64,000 nt of DNA from Burkholderia mayonis (GCF_001523745.2 NZ_CP013386.1:1922001-1986000); one strand, 5' to 3'. Numbered from the stretch's first letter, positions 34,875 through 43,938 are shown. Program-made: numbers and translations. Notes: generated by a model not told the origin, from the letters alone.

Positions 34875-35165
34875 ATGCACTACCTGCTGACCTACGAACT
34901 CGTCGACGACTATCTCGAACGGCGCGGCGCGTACCGCGCCGAGCACCTCACGCTCGCACAGGCGGCGACCGCGCGCGGCGAGCTGCTGCTCGCAGGCGCG
35001 CTCGCCGATCCGGCCGACCAGGCCGTGCTCGTGTTCGACGCGCCTTCGTCCGCCGTCGCCGAAGCGTTCGCGCAAGCCGATCCGTACGTCGCGAACGGCC
35101 TCGTCAAGCGCTGGCGGGTGCGGCCGTGGACGGTCGTCATCGGCAAGCACGCGACGCCCGCCTGA
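34875..35165 (+). CDS. YciI family protein
   Basis: 96 residues. MHYLLTYELVDDYLERRGAY, EHLTLAQAATARGELLLAGA, DPADQAVLVFDA and DPYVANGLVKRWRVRPWTVV follow the YCII fold: an antiparallel ferredoxin-like sheet with a conserved H (here HL) and the DP.....L motif. Some relatives act as small dehydrochlorinase-like or binding proteins, and the role here is unknown. The ATG at 34875 is chosen because the family starts with M.Y.L. Convergent with corA, only 13 bases apart. Confidence 0.85.
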   Translation: MHYLLTYELVDDYLERRGAYRAEHLTLAQAATARGELLLAGALADPADQAVLVFDAPSSAVAEAFAQADPYVANGLVKRWRVRPWTVVIGKHATPA

Positions 35166-35178
35166 CGCGCGCGCCGGC

Positions 35179-36156
35179 TCACAGCCAGCCGGCTTTCCTG
35201 AAGCGCCGCCACAGGAACAGGTCGGCGGCGGCCATCGCGCCCAGGCACACGTAGAAGCCGAAGCGCCAGTGCAGCTCCGGTATGTTGTTGAAATTCATCC
35301 CGTAGATTCCGGCGATCATCGTCGGGATCGCGAACAGTGCGGCAAACGAGCCGAGTCGCTTCGTCACTTCGTTTTCCGCGAGCGAGATCATGCCGAGGTT
35401 CACCTGGATCGCGGTGACGAGCATCTCGCGCCGCCCTTCGATCGTCCGCACGATCCGCAGCAGATGGTCGTAGACATCGCGAAAATAATGGTCCATCCCC
35501 GCGCAGACCTGCGGAATGCGGCCGCCGACGAGCTTCGCGAGCGGCTCGACGAGCGGCGCCGTGTGCTGGTGCAGCATCACGAGCCGGCGCTTGAGCGTGT
35601 AGAGATCCTCGATCAGCGCGCGGGCGGCCGCCGTGCCCGTCTTCTCGAAGATCCGGTCCTCGAGCGCCTCCAGCTCCGCGCTCAGCGCCTCGAGCGTCGG
35701 GAAATAGCGGTCGACGACCTGGTCCATCAGCGCGTAGAACACGTACGCCGAGCCTTCCTTCAACAGATGCGGCTCGCGCTCGCAGCGGGCGCGCACCGCG
35801 CGGAAATCCTGCTCGGCGTGATTGCGGATCGACAGCACGTAGTTCGGGCCGACGAACACGTTCAGCTCGCCGAGCTGGAGCTCGCCTTGCTCGTCGATCT
35901 CCACCGTGTGCAGCACCGCGAACAGCGCATCGCCGTACTCCTCGATCTTCGGACGCTGGTGGCCCTTGCGTGCGTCCTCGAGCGCGAGCTCGTGCAGGCC
36001 GAACTCCTCGCCCATCCGCTCGATCTCGTCGGGCTCGGGATCCTTCAGGGCGACCCAGACGAAGCACTCCGGCTTCGCGACATAGTCGCCGATGTCGTCG
36101 ATGTCGATGTCGGCCAGCTTGCGGCCATCCTGGTATGCGGCGCAGTTGATCAGCAT
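35179..36156 (-). CDS. corA: Magnesium/cobalt transporter CorA
   Basis: 325 residues from the ATG at 36156 (MLINCAAYQDG). An upstream ATG at 36189 gives 11 extra residues but no better match. The cytoplasmic funnel is followed by two C-terminal membrane helices, LFAIPTMIAGIYGMNFNNIP with the signature YGMNF, and a second (FYVCLGAMAAADLFLW) ending in the basic RRFRKAGWL. It forms a pentameric inner-membrane channel for Mg2+ and Co2+. Minus strand, single gene. Confidence 0.95.
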   Translation of the reverse strand: MLINCAAYQDGRKLADIDIDDIGDYVAKPECFVWVALKDPEPDEIERMGEEFGLHELALEDARKGHQRPKIEEYGDALFAVLHTVEIDEQGELQLGELNVFVGPNYVLSIRNHAEQDFRAVRARCEREPHLLKEGSAYVFYALMDQVVDRYFPTLEALSAELEALEDRIFEKTGTAAARALIEDLYTLKRRLVMLHQHTAPLVEPLAKLVGGRIPQVCAGMDHYFRDVYDHLLRIVRTIEGRREMLVTAIQVNLGMISLAENEVTKRLGSFAALFAIPTMIAGIYGMNFNNIPELHWRFGFYVCLGAMAAADLFLWRRFRKAGWL

Positions 36157-36356
36157 GCTCTTGCTAGGTTCGAAGCGATTCCGGCGCACAGTTTAGCCGC
36201 TCTCTCGCGCCGTGGCGGCGGCGCGTCGCTTGCGCGGGCCGCCGTTATTGGTCATGATCGGCATCGTGCACGCGTCGCCGCCCGCTCGTGCGGGCGGCGC
36301 TCCCTCGAATCGTCCGGCGGCCCGCGCCGCCGACCTGACCATCAAGGAGGCTGCGA

Positions 36357-36514
36357 TGTGGTATTTCTCATGGATTCTCGGCATCGGCGTCGCGCTCGGC
36401 TTCGGCATCATCAACGCGATGTGGCTCGAGGCGAACGGCACCCTCCCGGCCGACGTCCCCGACGACAAGAACCGGGCAGACGGGCCTGCTGTTTCGGAGG
36501 GCGGCCGTTCGTGA
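36357..36514 (+). CDS. cydX: CydX/YbgT-type small subunit of cytochrome bd oxidase, orphan
   Basis: 52 residues, one membrane helix. MWYFSWILGIGVALGFGIIN AMWLEA is almost the consensus of CydX, the small subunit that stabilises heme b in cytochrome bd. The C-terminal tail is longer and polar. AAGGAGG lies 7 bases before the ATG. cydA and cydB are not next to it in this window (corA is upstream and divergent), so it would act in trans or be a relic of an operon split. Its stop overlaps the GTG of the next gene. Confidence 0.8.
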
Positions 36515-37131
36515 CGTATCTGGTGTTTTTCTGCGGCCATGCGGGCACCGGCAAGACGACGCTCGCGAAGCGGCTGATCCGGCCGCTGATGAAGACGACG
36601 GGCGAGGCGTTCTGCCTGCTCGACAAGGACACGCTGTACGGCCGCTACAGCTCGGCCGCGATGGGCGCACTGACGCACGACCCGAACGACCGAGACAGCC
36701 CGCTCTATCTTCAGCATCTGCGCGACCCTGAATACCAGGGGCTTCTCGACACCGCGCGAGAGAACCTGGCGCTCGGGATCAGCGTGATCGTCGTCGGGCC
36801 GCTGTCGCGCGAAGTGCGCGACCGGCGGCTGTTCGACCGCGCGTGGCTCGGCGTCGGGCCCGACGTCGAGCTGCGCATCGTCTGGGTCCACACGTCGGAG
36901 GAGACCGCGCATGCGCGGATCGTCGCGCGCGGCAATCCGAACGATGCGTACAAGCTCGCGCACTGGGACGAATACCGGCAGCGCCGCTTCATTCCGTCGG
37001 GCGCGCAGTGCGACGGTCTGCTGATGTTCGACAACACCGCGCCGTCGGATACGGCCGTCGACGTGCTGCTCGACCACATCGCGCCGCCGCCCGCGCGCGG
37101 CACGTCGACGGTGCCGCCGCTGCCCGCCTGA
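36511..37131 (+). CDS. P-loop kinase-like ATPase
   Basis: 206 residues starting at the GTG 36511, whose GTGA overlaps the cydX stop, so translation is coupled. Walker A is GHAGTGKTT near residue 9. LLDKDTLYGRYSS carries an acidic lid-type motif, and VIVVGPLSREVRD a Walker-B-like strand. HARIVARGNPNDAYKLAHWD resembles the LID region of AAA_33-type small kinases. The substrate is unknown. A link to bd-oxidase is only suggested by the coupling to cydX. Confidence 0.75.
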   Translation: MTYLVFFCGHAGTGKTTLAKRLIRPLMKTTGEAFCLLDKDTLYGRYSSAAMGALTHDPNDRDSPLYLQHLRDPEYQGLLDTARENLALGISVIVVGPLSREVRDRRLFDRAWLGVGPDVELRIVWVHTSEETAHARIVARGNPNDAYKLAHWDEYRQRRFIPSGAQCDGLLMFDNTAPSDTAVDVLLDHIAPPPARGTSTVPPLPA

Positions 37132-37174
37132 TGCGGCGCGGCCGCGAGGCCCTGCCCCCGTCACGACACGCACG

Positions 37175-37210
37175 AAAAAGCGCCGGGCGGCCCGAAGGCC
37201 GGCCCGGCGC
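37175..37210 (-). terminator. Rho-independent terminator of the saccharopine-dehydrogenase-like gene
   Basis: Read on the minus strand, GCGCCGGGCCGGCC-TTCG-GGCCGCCCGGCGC is a near-perfect stem (one bulged base) followed by TTTTTCG. It lies about 100 bases after the gene's stop at 37312. Confidence 0.8.
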
Positions 37211-37311
37211 ATGGTCGCGGCTCGCGCATCGCGACCCGGTTCGGCCGTCGCATCGCCGGCAGGCCGCGATGCATGGCGCGCGTGCGCGACCGCGCACGCG
37301 CGCCGAACGCG

Positions 37312-38412
37312 TTACGCGAGCGCGTGCATCCGCTCGAGCGTGCCGCCTTCGTACAGCTTGCCGAAGCGGTTTGCGAGGAACGCGTGGAGCGGCACCTGCT
37401 CCTGGCGCACGAAACCGCTTTGCGGCAGCTTCTTCTCGCGAAACAGATCGAGCACTGCGCACATCGCGCCCGCCGTCGTGATCTGGATCGCGCTCATCGG
37501 CATCCCGCAGATCTCCTTCGCGAAGATCTTGCGCGTGAAGACGTCCTGCACGAGCTGGCCGTGCTTCACGCCCGTCACCGTGACGAACACGAGCACGACG
37601 TCCTGCTTCGTCGACGGCACTGCGCGGCGCATGATCGACTTCAGCGTATCGCGGTCGGTCGACAGACGCAGGTCCTCGAGCAGGAACTGGATCAGCTCGC
37701 GGTGGCCCGGATAGCGGACCGACTTGTAATCGAGCGTCTCGACCTTGCCTTCGAGCGTCTCGCACAGCGTGCCGAGGCCGCCCGACGTGTTGAACGCCTC
37801 GTATTCGATGCCGTCGAGCGAGAAATGCTCGAGCCCTTCGAGCGGCTGCACCCACTGGCGGCGGCCGTCGCGGACCGCTTCGCACGGCTGGCAGTATTCG
37901 TTGATGAGGCCGTCGACGCTCCACGTCAGGTTGTATTTGAGCGCGTTGGTCGGATACTCGGGCAGCGCGCCGACGCGCATCTTCACGTCGCGCACTTCGG
38001 AAAAGCCGTTGACGAGCTCGTGCGCGGCGATGCCGATGAAGCCCGGCGCGAGGCCGCATTGCGGCATGAACGCGCGGTCGGCGCCTTCGGCGAGCTCGCG
38101 GATCGCGCTCGTCGCGCGCACGTCCTCGGTCAGATCGAAATAATGGACGCCCGCGGCCTTCGCGGCGGCCGCGACGTTGATGGCCAGGTAGTACGGCAGC
38201 GCGTTGACGAGCGCGTCGAAGCCCTTCACCGCTTCGCGGATCGCGGTCGCATCGGCGGAATCGACGCGCTGGGTCGCGATGCCTTCCTTTGCGAGCTTCG
38301 CGAGCGCGTCCGGGTCGCGATCGAACGCGACGACTTCGTAGTCGCCGGTTTCGCGCAGCAGATGAGCGATGGTGTGACCGATGAGACCTGCGCCGACGAT
38401 GGCGATTTTCAT
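37312..38412 (-). CDS. Saccharopine dehydrogenase family oxidoreductase
   Basis: 366 residues from the ATG at 38412 (MKIAIVGAGLIG), which has GGAGAGA upstream. A longer in-frame start at 38619 would run through the operator. The Rossmann motif GAGLIGHTIAHLL is followed by FDRDPDAL. ALPYYLAINVAAAAKAAGVH and FMPQCGLAPGFIGIAAHELV are typical of the saccharopine/lysine-2,6 dehydrogenase group. It probably acts in lysine or related amino acid catabolism. An inverted repeat upstream (38524-38563) suggests control by an Lrp-like or other dimeric regulator. Confidence 0.85.
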   Translation of the reverse strand: MKIAIVGAGLIGHTIAHLLRETGDYEVVAFDRDPDALAKLAKEGIATQRVDSADATAIREAVKGFDALVNALPYYLAINVAAAAKAAGVHYFDLTEDVRATSAIRELAEGADRAFMPQCGLAPGFIGIAAHELVNGFSEVRDVKMRVGALPEYPTNALKYNLTWSVDGLINEYCQPCEAVRDGRRQWVQPLEGLEHFSLDGIEYEAFNTSGGLGTLCETLEGKVETLDYKSVRYPGHRELIQFLLEDLRLSTDRDTLKSIMRRAVPSTKQDVVLVFVTVTGVKHGQLVQDVFTRKIFAKEICGMPMSAIQITTAGAMCAVLDLFREKKLPQSGFVRQEQVPLHAFLANRFGKLYEGGTLERMHALA

Positions 38413-38523
38413 GTCTTCTCTCCTGACAAGGTGATTGTTGTAAACGGCGTGTTGCCCTGTCGAAGAGTGTAGGGATGTGCAAAAACACTTTATAGATGAA
38501 AACTGATGCGGAACGACGTCAAT

Positions 38524-38563
38524 TTTCGACGAATTGTCGATTGTTTTAGACGATTCGTCGAAA
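38524..38563 (-). promoter_or_regulatory. Inverted-repeat operator upstream of the saccharopine-dehydrogenase-like gene
   Basis: TTTCGACGAATTGTC and GACGATTCGTCGAAA form 15-base arms with one mismatch around a 10-base AT-rich spacer, 112-151 bases upstream of the start codon. An Lrp/AsnC regulator gene lies 2 kb away (40369-40830) and is a possible, unproved partner. Confidence 0.65.
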
Positions 38564-38876
38564 GCGATCAATAGACCGTCGATTCGCGCGGACCGCCCGC
38601 CGATGCCGCGCCTCGGCAACGCCGCGCCGCATGGCCTCGGCCGCTATCCGGCGTGCGTCGCCCGCCCACCAGATTTCGTAGCTTGACGGCGTGCTTTCGG
38701 CTTACTTACGCTCGATCGCAGGTATCGTCGACGCCGTCCTCGCTCGGCCGGCGCGCCGATCCCACCCGGTCCCGGCGAACCGCCGAACGCGTCGCCGGCC
38801 CATCGCGGCGCCCCCTTCGGGGCGGCCGACTCGTCCGAGGCCGGCCGGTCTCGGTCCCATCCGCTGGAGAAGAACA

Positions 38877-39200
38877 ATGACAATCGTGACCCGGAACGCA
38901 TGCCGTCTGATCCGTCTTGCCGTCGTCGCAGGCTTCGCGTCGCTCGCCGCCGCGCCTGCCGTGCACGCGGCGAAAGTCAGTCAGGAGGGGCGCTGCTCGA
39001 TCAAGGAAAACGCACCCGCCGATCCGTGCAAGGCCGACCGGGGGCGGTCGGCCACGGGCGTCGTTCCGGGCAAGAGCCACGACGCGTGCACGGCGGCCAA
39101 AAAGCTCGCGCGGGAGAATCTGGAAGCGCTCGTCTCGAACAAGACGTGCATGAAGTACACAAACTGCAGCAAGCCCTGCAAAGTGATCGAATCGCAGTGA
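38877..39200 (+). CDS. Small secreted cysteine-rich protein
   Basis: 107 residues. The signal peptide MTIVTRNACRLIRLAVVAGF with ASLAAAPAVHA precedes a mature part of about 75 residues with six Cys (GRCSIK, ADPCKAD, HDACTA, KTCMKY, TNCSKPCK), enough for three disulfides. The helical segment AKKLARENLEALVSNKT is positively charged. The ATG at 38877 follows GGAGAAGAAC. Family of unknown function in Burkholderia. Convergent with the zinc-ribbon gene. Confidence 0.7.
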   Translation: MTIVTRNACRLIRLAVVAGFASLAAAPAVHAAKVSQEGRCSIKENAPADPCKADRGRSATGVVPGKSHDACTAAKKLARENLEALVSNKTCMKYTNCSKPCKVIESQ

Positions 39201-39228
39201 CCCGACGGCGCGCGCAAACGGCCGCGCG

Positions 39229-40308
39229 TCATGCGGCGCCTGGGCGCCGCCGCTCGTCTTCTGCGCGGCTCACCGACGTCCCGCAGCCGCTGCAGAACGG
39301 AAAGAACGCGAAGTTGCGCGTGCCGCACCCGCACTGCTCGAACAGCTTGAGCCCGCAATGGATGCAGAACGTCGCACTGTCGCCGCCGAGGTTCCACGGC
39401 TTGTCGCACGACGGGCAGAGCTTCTTCTGATACGCGGCGATCGCCTTTTCGTAGCCGATCGCCTGCGCGCGCTCGTGCTGGCTGCGCCGCATCTCCTCGC
39501 GCTTGCGTTCGACGTAGCGCTGAAACGCACGCAGCATGTAGACACCCGCGAACACCGTCAGCACGATGCCGACGATGACGCGCACGTAGCCGCCGAAGCT
39601 CGGCAGATACGGCACGAGCTCGACGAAGAACGCCGTCAGCGCGAACATCCCGAAGCCATAGACGAACGGCCAGTAGCGCACCTTCCGGTAACGGACGAAG
39701 AGCCAGACGGCGAGCACGAGAATCGGCAGCGTGAACGCGAGCCGCCACGCGAACACGACGAGCTCGTAGCGGCGGCTCGCCTGCTCGAAGCTGCGCTCGG
39801 CCTGCGCCTGCGATTGCGCGAGCTGCGCGCTCACGTCGTCCTGCCGCTTGCGCAGCGCGTCGAGCTGGTCGTTGATCCGATCCTGCTGGCGCTGCCATCC
39901 GGTCACCGCCGCCTGCAATTCGTCGAGCTGGCGCGTGCGCGCGAGCACGTCCGGATTGCGGCTCGCGTCACCCGTCGCGCTGCGCGTCGCGATCCAGTTG
40001 CGAAAGCTCTCCTTCGCCTGGTCGTAGTCCTGCTGCGCGCGGTTGCGGGCGGTCGTGAACGCGTCGGCCTTGTCCGTCAGCGCGCTCTGCTCGCGCTGCA
40101 GTTCCCGCTGCGCCGCGCGCAGCGACGCGTCGGCCTGCGTATCGGCGTAGCGCGCGAGCGTCGGCGGCCCGCCGCGCGGCGCGAACGCCATATCGCGGAT
40201 CACGAGGCTGCCCAGCATGTTGAGGAACAGCGCGAACGCCACGGCGATGCCCCACGACGCGATCTGCAGCAGCCGCTCGGGGCGCGAATAGGTTTGGCTC
40301 GTCGTCAT
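39229..40308 (-). CDS. Membrane protein with coiled coil and C-terminal zinc ribbons
   Basis: 359 residues. A membrane helix at residues 17-36 (ASWGIAVAFALFLNMLGSLV) precedes a long periplasmic coiled coil (residues about 60-175, RELQREQSALTDKADAFTTA). Three further helices (WRLAFTLPILVLAVWLFV, YGFGMFALTAFFVELV, VRVIVGIVLTVFAGVYML) follow. The cytoplasmic C-terminus has two zinc ribbons: CPSCDKPWN..FCIHCG, and CGCGTRN..FCSGCG. Function unknown. The layout suggests a sensor or scaffold in the inner membrane. Confidence 0.7.
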   Translation of the reverse strand: MTTSQTYSRPERLLQIASWGIAVAFALFLNMLGSLVIRDMAFAPRGGPPTLARYADTQADASLRAAQRELQREQSALTDKADAFTTARNRAQQDYDQAKESFRNWIATRSATGDASRNPDVLARTRQLDELQAAVTGWQRQQDRINDQLDALRKRQDDVSAQLAQSQAQAERSFEQASRRYELVVFAWRLAFTLPILVLAVWLFVRYRKVRYWPFVYGFGMFALTAFFVELVPYLPSFGGYVRVIVGIVLTVFAGVYMLRAFQRYVERKREEMRRSQHERAQAIGYEKAIAAYQKKLCPSCDKPWNLGGDSATFCIHCGLKLFEQCGCGTRNFAFFPFCSGCGTSVSRAEDERRRPGAA

Positions 40309-40368
40309 GATCCCGGCCTCTCGTCAAGGTTGTCTTGTTCGTCTTCGCACGTCGGGCGACGCGGCGCG

Positions 40369-40830
40369 TCAGCCGATCGTCCCGCGGTCGATCTTGCGCG
40401 CGAGGATGATCGACGTCGTCGTCCGCTCGACGCCTTCGAGTGCGCCGATCTGATCGAGCAGGTCGTTCAGGCGCTCGGGCGAATCGGCGCGCAACCACGC
40501 GACGTAGTCGTACTCGCCGCTCACCGCGCACAGCAGCTGCACCTCAGGCATGCGGTCGAGGCGCTTCAGCACGTCCTTGCCGTACTTCGGCGCGAGGATG
40601 ACGCCGACGTATGCGTAGATGCTCGCGTCGAGCACGTCCTGCCCGAGCCGCACGCTGTAGCCCGCGATCACCTGCGTGCGCTCGAGCCGCGCGATCCGCG
40701 CAAGCACGGTCGTGCGCGCGACGCCGAGCTGCCGCGCGAGATCCGCGACGCTCGCACGGGCGTTCGCCTGCAGCAGCGCGACGAGGTTGCGGTCGAGTTC
40801 GTCGAGTTGATCGAGTCGAGGTGGACGCAT
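40369..40830 (-). CDS. Lrp/AsnC family transcriptional regulator
   Basis: 153 residues, the normal size. The N-terminal HTH reads LDELDRNLVALLQANARASV and LARQLGVARTTVLARIARLE. The C-terminal RAM domain runs from YAYVGVILAPKYG to LLCAVSGEYDYVAWLRADSP and ERTTTSIILARKIDRG. It binds DNA as a dimer of dimers and responds to amino acids. The neighbouring operator at 38.5 kb and the amino acid dehydrogenase suggest a possible target. Confidence 0.9.
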   Translation of the reverse strand: MRPPRLDQLDELDRNLVALLQANARASVADLARQLGVARTTVLARIARLERTQVIAGYSVRLGQDVLDASIYAYVGVILAPKYGKDVLKRLDRMPEVQLLCAVSGEYDYVAWLRADSPERLNDLLDQIGALEGVERTTTSIILARKIDRGTIG

Positions 40831-40929
40831 GGCGGATCGACGAATGAAGGTGCCGCGATGATAGCGCCGAACTGCCGCGCGCCCAACCATGCGCGCGCCA
40901 GGCGCGCGGCGTCGGACGGCGGGCCGCGT

Positions 40930-41212
40930 GCGGTCCAGCTCACGACGCCGACGCCCGGCGGCGGAAATGCCTTGTAGAAGCCTTGTCGCGCGAACTGCGC
41001 GTTTAGTTCGGCAAGCGGCCGCGACTCGTCGTGCCGCAGGAAGATCGTGAGCAGGATCGCATTGCCAGTCGTCGCGGCGGCCGAGCCGGGCACGGGCGTG
41101 GCCGGCTCGGCCGCCGCGGCGAGCTGTGCGTCGGCGACGCCGCCCGCGAGCGCGAGCGCAATCAGCACTGCGGCGCAGCCCAGTCTTACCGAGTGATGTC
41201 TTCGTCATGTGC
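40930..41212 (-). pseudogene. Secreted-protein gene, frameshifted at the start and cut at the end
   Basis: ATGACGAAGACATCACTCGG on the minus strand (from about 41208) looks like a real start, but the signal peptide CAAVLIALALAGGVADA continues only in the +1 frame. The following NAILLTIFLRHDESRPLAEL, NAQFARQGFYKAFPPPGVGV and VSW have real-protein character, then the frame runs into the promoter region of the AsnC-type gene. Apparently a small periplasmic protein truncated by a deletion. Confidence 0.4.
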
Positions 41213-41520
41213 ATCTGTGACGCCTCCACGAAAAAGCGCGTCGATCGGGCAAGCGACGCGCGCCGCAGCGTTCACACGGTCGAACGACGGCCGCCCGGCG
41301 CCCGGCGCACGGACGTGCCCGCAACCGGCCGCCCGCGCCGGGCCCTGTCGCACCGAACCACGACCTTACGATTTCGATTCGTTTCGGTTGTAAGCAGATG
41401 TCGCATCGCCGCCCAACGGCCCGATACCGTGCTATTAATAGCGCGGGACGCGCGCTGCGCATGCTGTCGGGCGCCGCGCCTCGCATCCGGATCCCGTTCG
41501 ACGACCACACAGGAGCTCCA

Positions 41521-42039
41521 ATGAAAAAGATCACGCTGACTTTCGCTGCCGCGCTCGCGCTGACGGCCGCGCTAGCGCATGCCCAGGCGCCCGCGTCGAT
41601 GCCGGCCGCAGCGGCCGCCTCCGCCCCCACCCCGGCCGCGCGCCATGAAGCGCGCGTCGAGAAGCGCATCACGTACCTGCACAACCAGTTGAAGATCACG
41701 CCGGAGCAGGAATCGCAATGGAAGACGTTCGCCGATACGATGCGCGACAACGGCGCGACGATGGCGCGTCTCTATCGCGAACGGATCGAGAACAAGAACA
41801 CGTCCGCGCTCGACGACATGAAGCAGTACGCCGAGCTGACGCAGACGAATGCCGACGGCGCGAAGAAGCTCACCGACGCGTTCGCGCCGCTGTACGCGAG
41901 CTTCCCCGCCGAGCAGAAGGCGCTCGCCGACTCGACGTTCCGCAAGTGGCTGCACCCGGAGCCGGGCAAGGCCCGCGCACGCAAGCATTCGGGCAAGGCG
42001 GACGGCCAGGCCGCCGCGAGCTCTGGCGCCGCGCAGTAA
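41521..42039 (+). CDS. Periplasmic LTXXQ-motif (Spy/CpxP-like) protein
   Basis: 172 residues. The signal peptide MKKITLTFAAALALTAALAHA is clear, and AGGAGC lies upstream of the ATG at 41521. The mature protein is helical and charged. LKITPEQESQWKTFADTM is the first LTxxQ-type motif (here ITPEQ), the second is degenerate (YASFPAEQKALADSTF), and the tail is Lys/Ala-rich. Relatives are envelope-stress chaperones or regulators of Cpx-type systems. No sensor gene adjoins. Confidence 0.8.
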   Translation: MKKITLTFAAALALTAALAHAQAPASMPAAAAASAPTPAARHEARVEKRITYLHNQLKITPEQESQWKTFADTMRDNGATMARLYRERIENKNTSALDDMKQYAELTQTNADGAKKLTDAFAPLYASFPAEQKALADSTFRKWLHPEPGKARARKHSGKADGQAAASSGAAQ

Positions 42040-42283
42040 CGCGTGTCGCGCGAGTCTGCGCGCGGCGCGCTCACGTCCGGTCGCGACGCGCCGCGCAACT
42101 GTGCGGCCGCGTCGCGACCGGACGGACGGCGAACCGCCCAGCGGCTACCTGCAAGCACGCATTCGCATCATCGACCCGCGATCGCCGGCGCCGCTCGTCT
42201 GCTCATCTGCTCGCCCTCGCACGCGGGCCCCGGCGGGCTTTCCTACCCGGCTCCCGCGTCGGCGAGCATACCGCGCCCATCCG

Positions 42284-43312
42284 TCACCGCGCGGACGTGA
42301 CCCGTTCGATCATCGCCCGCACCGCGCGCATTTGCGCCCCCGACTTAAGCGCATAGTTCTGCCCGGTATACGCGTACCAGTCCCAGCACCCCTGAGGATT
42401 GCTCGGCATGCTCGTCTTCGCGACCTGCGGATACAGCACGACGATCCCGTTCGCATCGGCCCAGTTGTCGTACGTCGTCATGTCGCGCACGACGGCCGCC
42501 GACTGCAGGCAGCCATGAAACACGACATGAACCTTGCAGCCGGCATTCGTGTCGCACGCGCGCGGGACGTATGCATAGCCGTCCGCCGCGAGCCCGCTCG
42601 ACGCCGGCGCGAACTCGCGCTGGTCGAACGCGATCGCCCGTCCGGTCGGCTGGGCAACGGGCGGCGAGAGCGCGCCATAGATCGTCTCGAGCAGCGCGCC
42701 CGCCTGGTCGTAGCCCGACTGGCCGACCTTGCAGTGGCTGATGTACGGTGAGGCATTCGCGTCGCACACATTGCCCGCGGACGGCGTGATGAATGCATGC
42801 CCGGCCGGGATGTCGGCGACATAGATGATGTTCGACACGGGCACGCCGGCGAGCCAGAAGAACGACCACGTCGCATCGACGGCGGACTGGTGAACGATCG
42901 TGTCTTTCGTACCGCTGAACAGATAGATCTTCGCGCGCTGCAGGTTCGCGAGCGGATCGATCTGGCCGCTCGCCGCGAAGCCTTGCGCGGCGGTCAGCAG
43001 CAACCCCGAATCCGGCACCATGTTCGGCACGAGGCCCATGCACACGCCCGTGTTCGCGAGGCTGCCCGCCGCGCAGTAGTACGGACCGCCCGCAATCGCG
43101 CCCGCGCCGATCACCGATGCCGAATAAGCAACCTGGTATTGGATCGCCATGTACGCGCCAGACGACAGCCCGGACACCGACACCTGGTTCGCGTCCGCGC
43201 GCAGCATGGGCAGCGGCGGCGAAGCTTGCGCGCTCGCGGGCGCGACGGCGGCGAGCATGATCGTGAGCGCGGCGGCGAGCGTCGCGCGCGCGGCGGCATA
43301 GCGCATCTGCAT
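42284..43312 (-). CDS. Extracellular PHB depolymerase-like esterase, copy 1
   Basis: 342 residues from the ATG at 43312 (MQMRYAAARATLAAALTIML), preceded by AAGGGGAAATCC. A signal peptide precedes an alpha/beta-hydrolase domain. The lipase box is GLSSGAYMA (nucleophile Ser), and GTKDTIVHQ and AGHAFI supply candidate Asp and His. GCWDWYAYTGQNYA closes the protein. These secreted esterases are often named poly(3-hydroxybutyrate) depolymerases, although true substrate may differ. A paralogue with about 75-80% similar sequence lies at 44124-45137, and the pair arose by duplication together with the PGDYG gene. Confidence 0.88.
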   Translation of the reverse strand: MQMRYAAARATLAAALTIMLAAVAPASAQASPPLPMLRADANQVSVSGLSSGAYMAIQYQVAYSASVIGAGAIAGGPYYCAAGSLANTGVCMGLVPNMVPDSGLLLTAAQGFAASGQIDPLANLQRAKIYLFSGTKDTIVHQSAVDATWSFFWLAGVPVSNIIYVADIPAGHAFITPSAGNVCDANASPYISHCKVGQSGYDQAGALLETIYGALSPPVAQPTGRAIAFDQREFAPASSGLAADGYAYVPRACDTNAGCKVHVVFHGCLQSAAVVRDMTTYDNWADANGIVVLYPQVAKTSMPSNPQGCWDWYAYTGQNYALKSGAQMRAVRAMIERVTSAR

Positions 43313-43503
43313 GGATTTCCCCTTGGTCTGCGCCGAGCGACGGCCGCGACGGCCGGCGTCGATCGGACGGGTCAAGACAGTCGGACGGTAAATCGAGACG
43401 CGATCACTTCATATTCGTCCCAACGCCCGCCACCTGCAAGGTTGGCGTTCACGCGCGTCCGGATTCGCGCTAAAGTGATGCGCTTTTATTGACGAAAATC
43501 GAC

Positions 43504-43938
43504 ATGATCGAACTGAAAAACGTCGACCTCCGCAATGATCCCGGCGCGTTGCGCGTCGTCAAGGACGAAACGGTCCAGGTCGAATTCGCCGCGCAGCCGG
43601 GCGAATTGATGAGCCTCGAAGGCCCGAACCGCTATGCGGCGGGAGACGCGCTCGTCACCGGTTCGACGGGCGACCGCTGGGTGGTGTCGCGCGAGCGCTT
43701 CGACGCGAAGTACGTGCCCGCCGCCGAAGAACTCGTGCACGGCGAGCCGGGCGGCTACCGCAACCGCCCGGCCGTCGTGCTCGCGAAGCGGATGGACGCG
43801 CCGTTCTCGATCGCGCGTTCGGCGGGCGGCGACACGCTGCGCGGCGACGCGGGCGACTGGGTGATGCAGTACGCGCCGGGCGACTACGGCGTCGTGCAGG
43901 CGAAGCGCTTCGCGCAGGTGTACCGCGAGGCGGACTGA
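43504..43938 (+). CDS. PGDYG-motif protein
   Basis: 144 residues starting MIELKNVDLRNDPGALRVVK. A TTG at 43489 is an alternative. It has no signal peptide. FAAQPGELMSLEGPNRYAAG, DRWVVSRERFDAKYVPAAEE and VMQYAPGDYGVVQAKRFAQV with the PGDYG motif near the end define the family, whose role is unknown, though related proteins bind or sense small molecules. Divergent from esterase copy 1, start codons 192 bases apart, so they share a promoter region. Confidence 0.75.
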   Translation: MIELKNVDLRNDPGALRVVKDETVQVEFAAQPGELMSLEGPNRYAAGDALVTGSTGDRWVVSRERFDAKYVPAAEELVHGEPGGYRNRPAVVLAKRMDAPFSIARSAGGDTLRGDAGDWVMQYAPGDYGVVQAKRFAQVYREAD

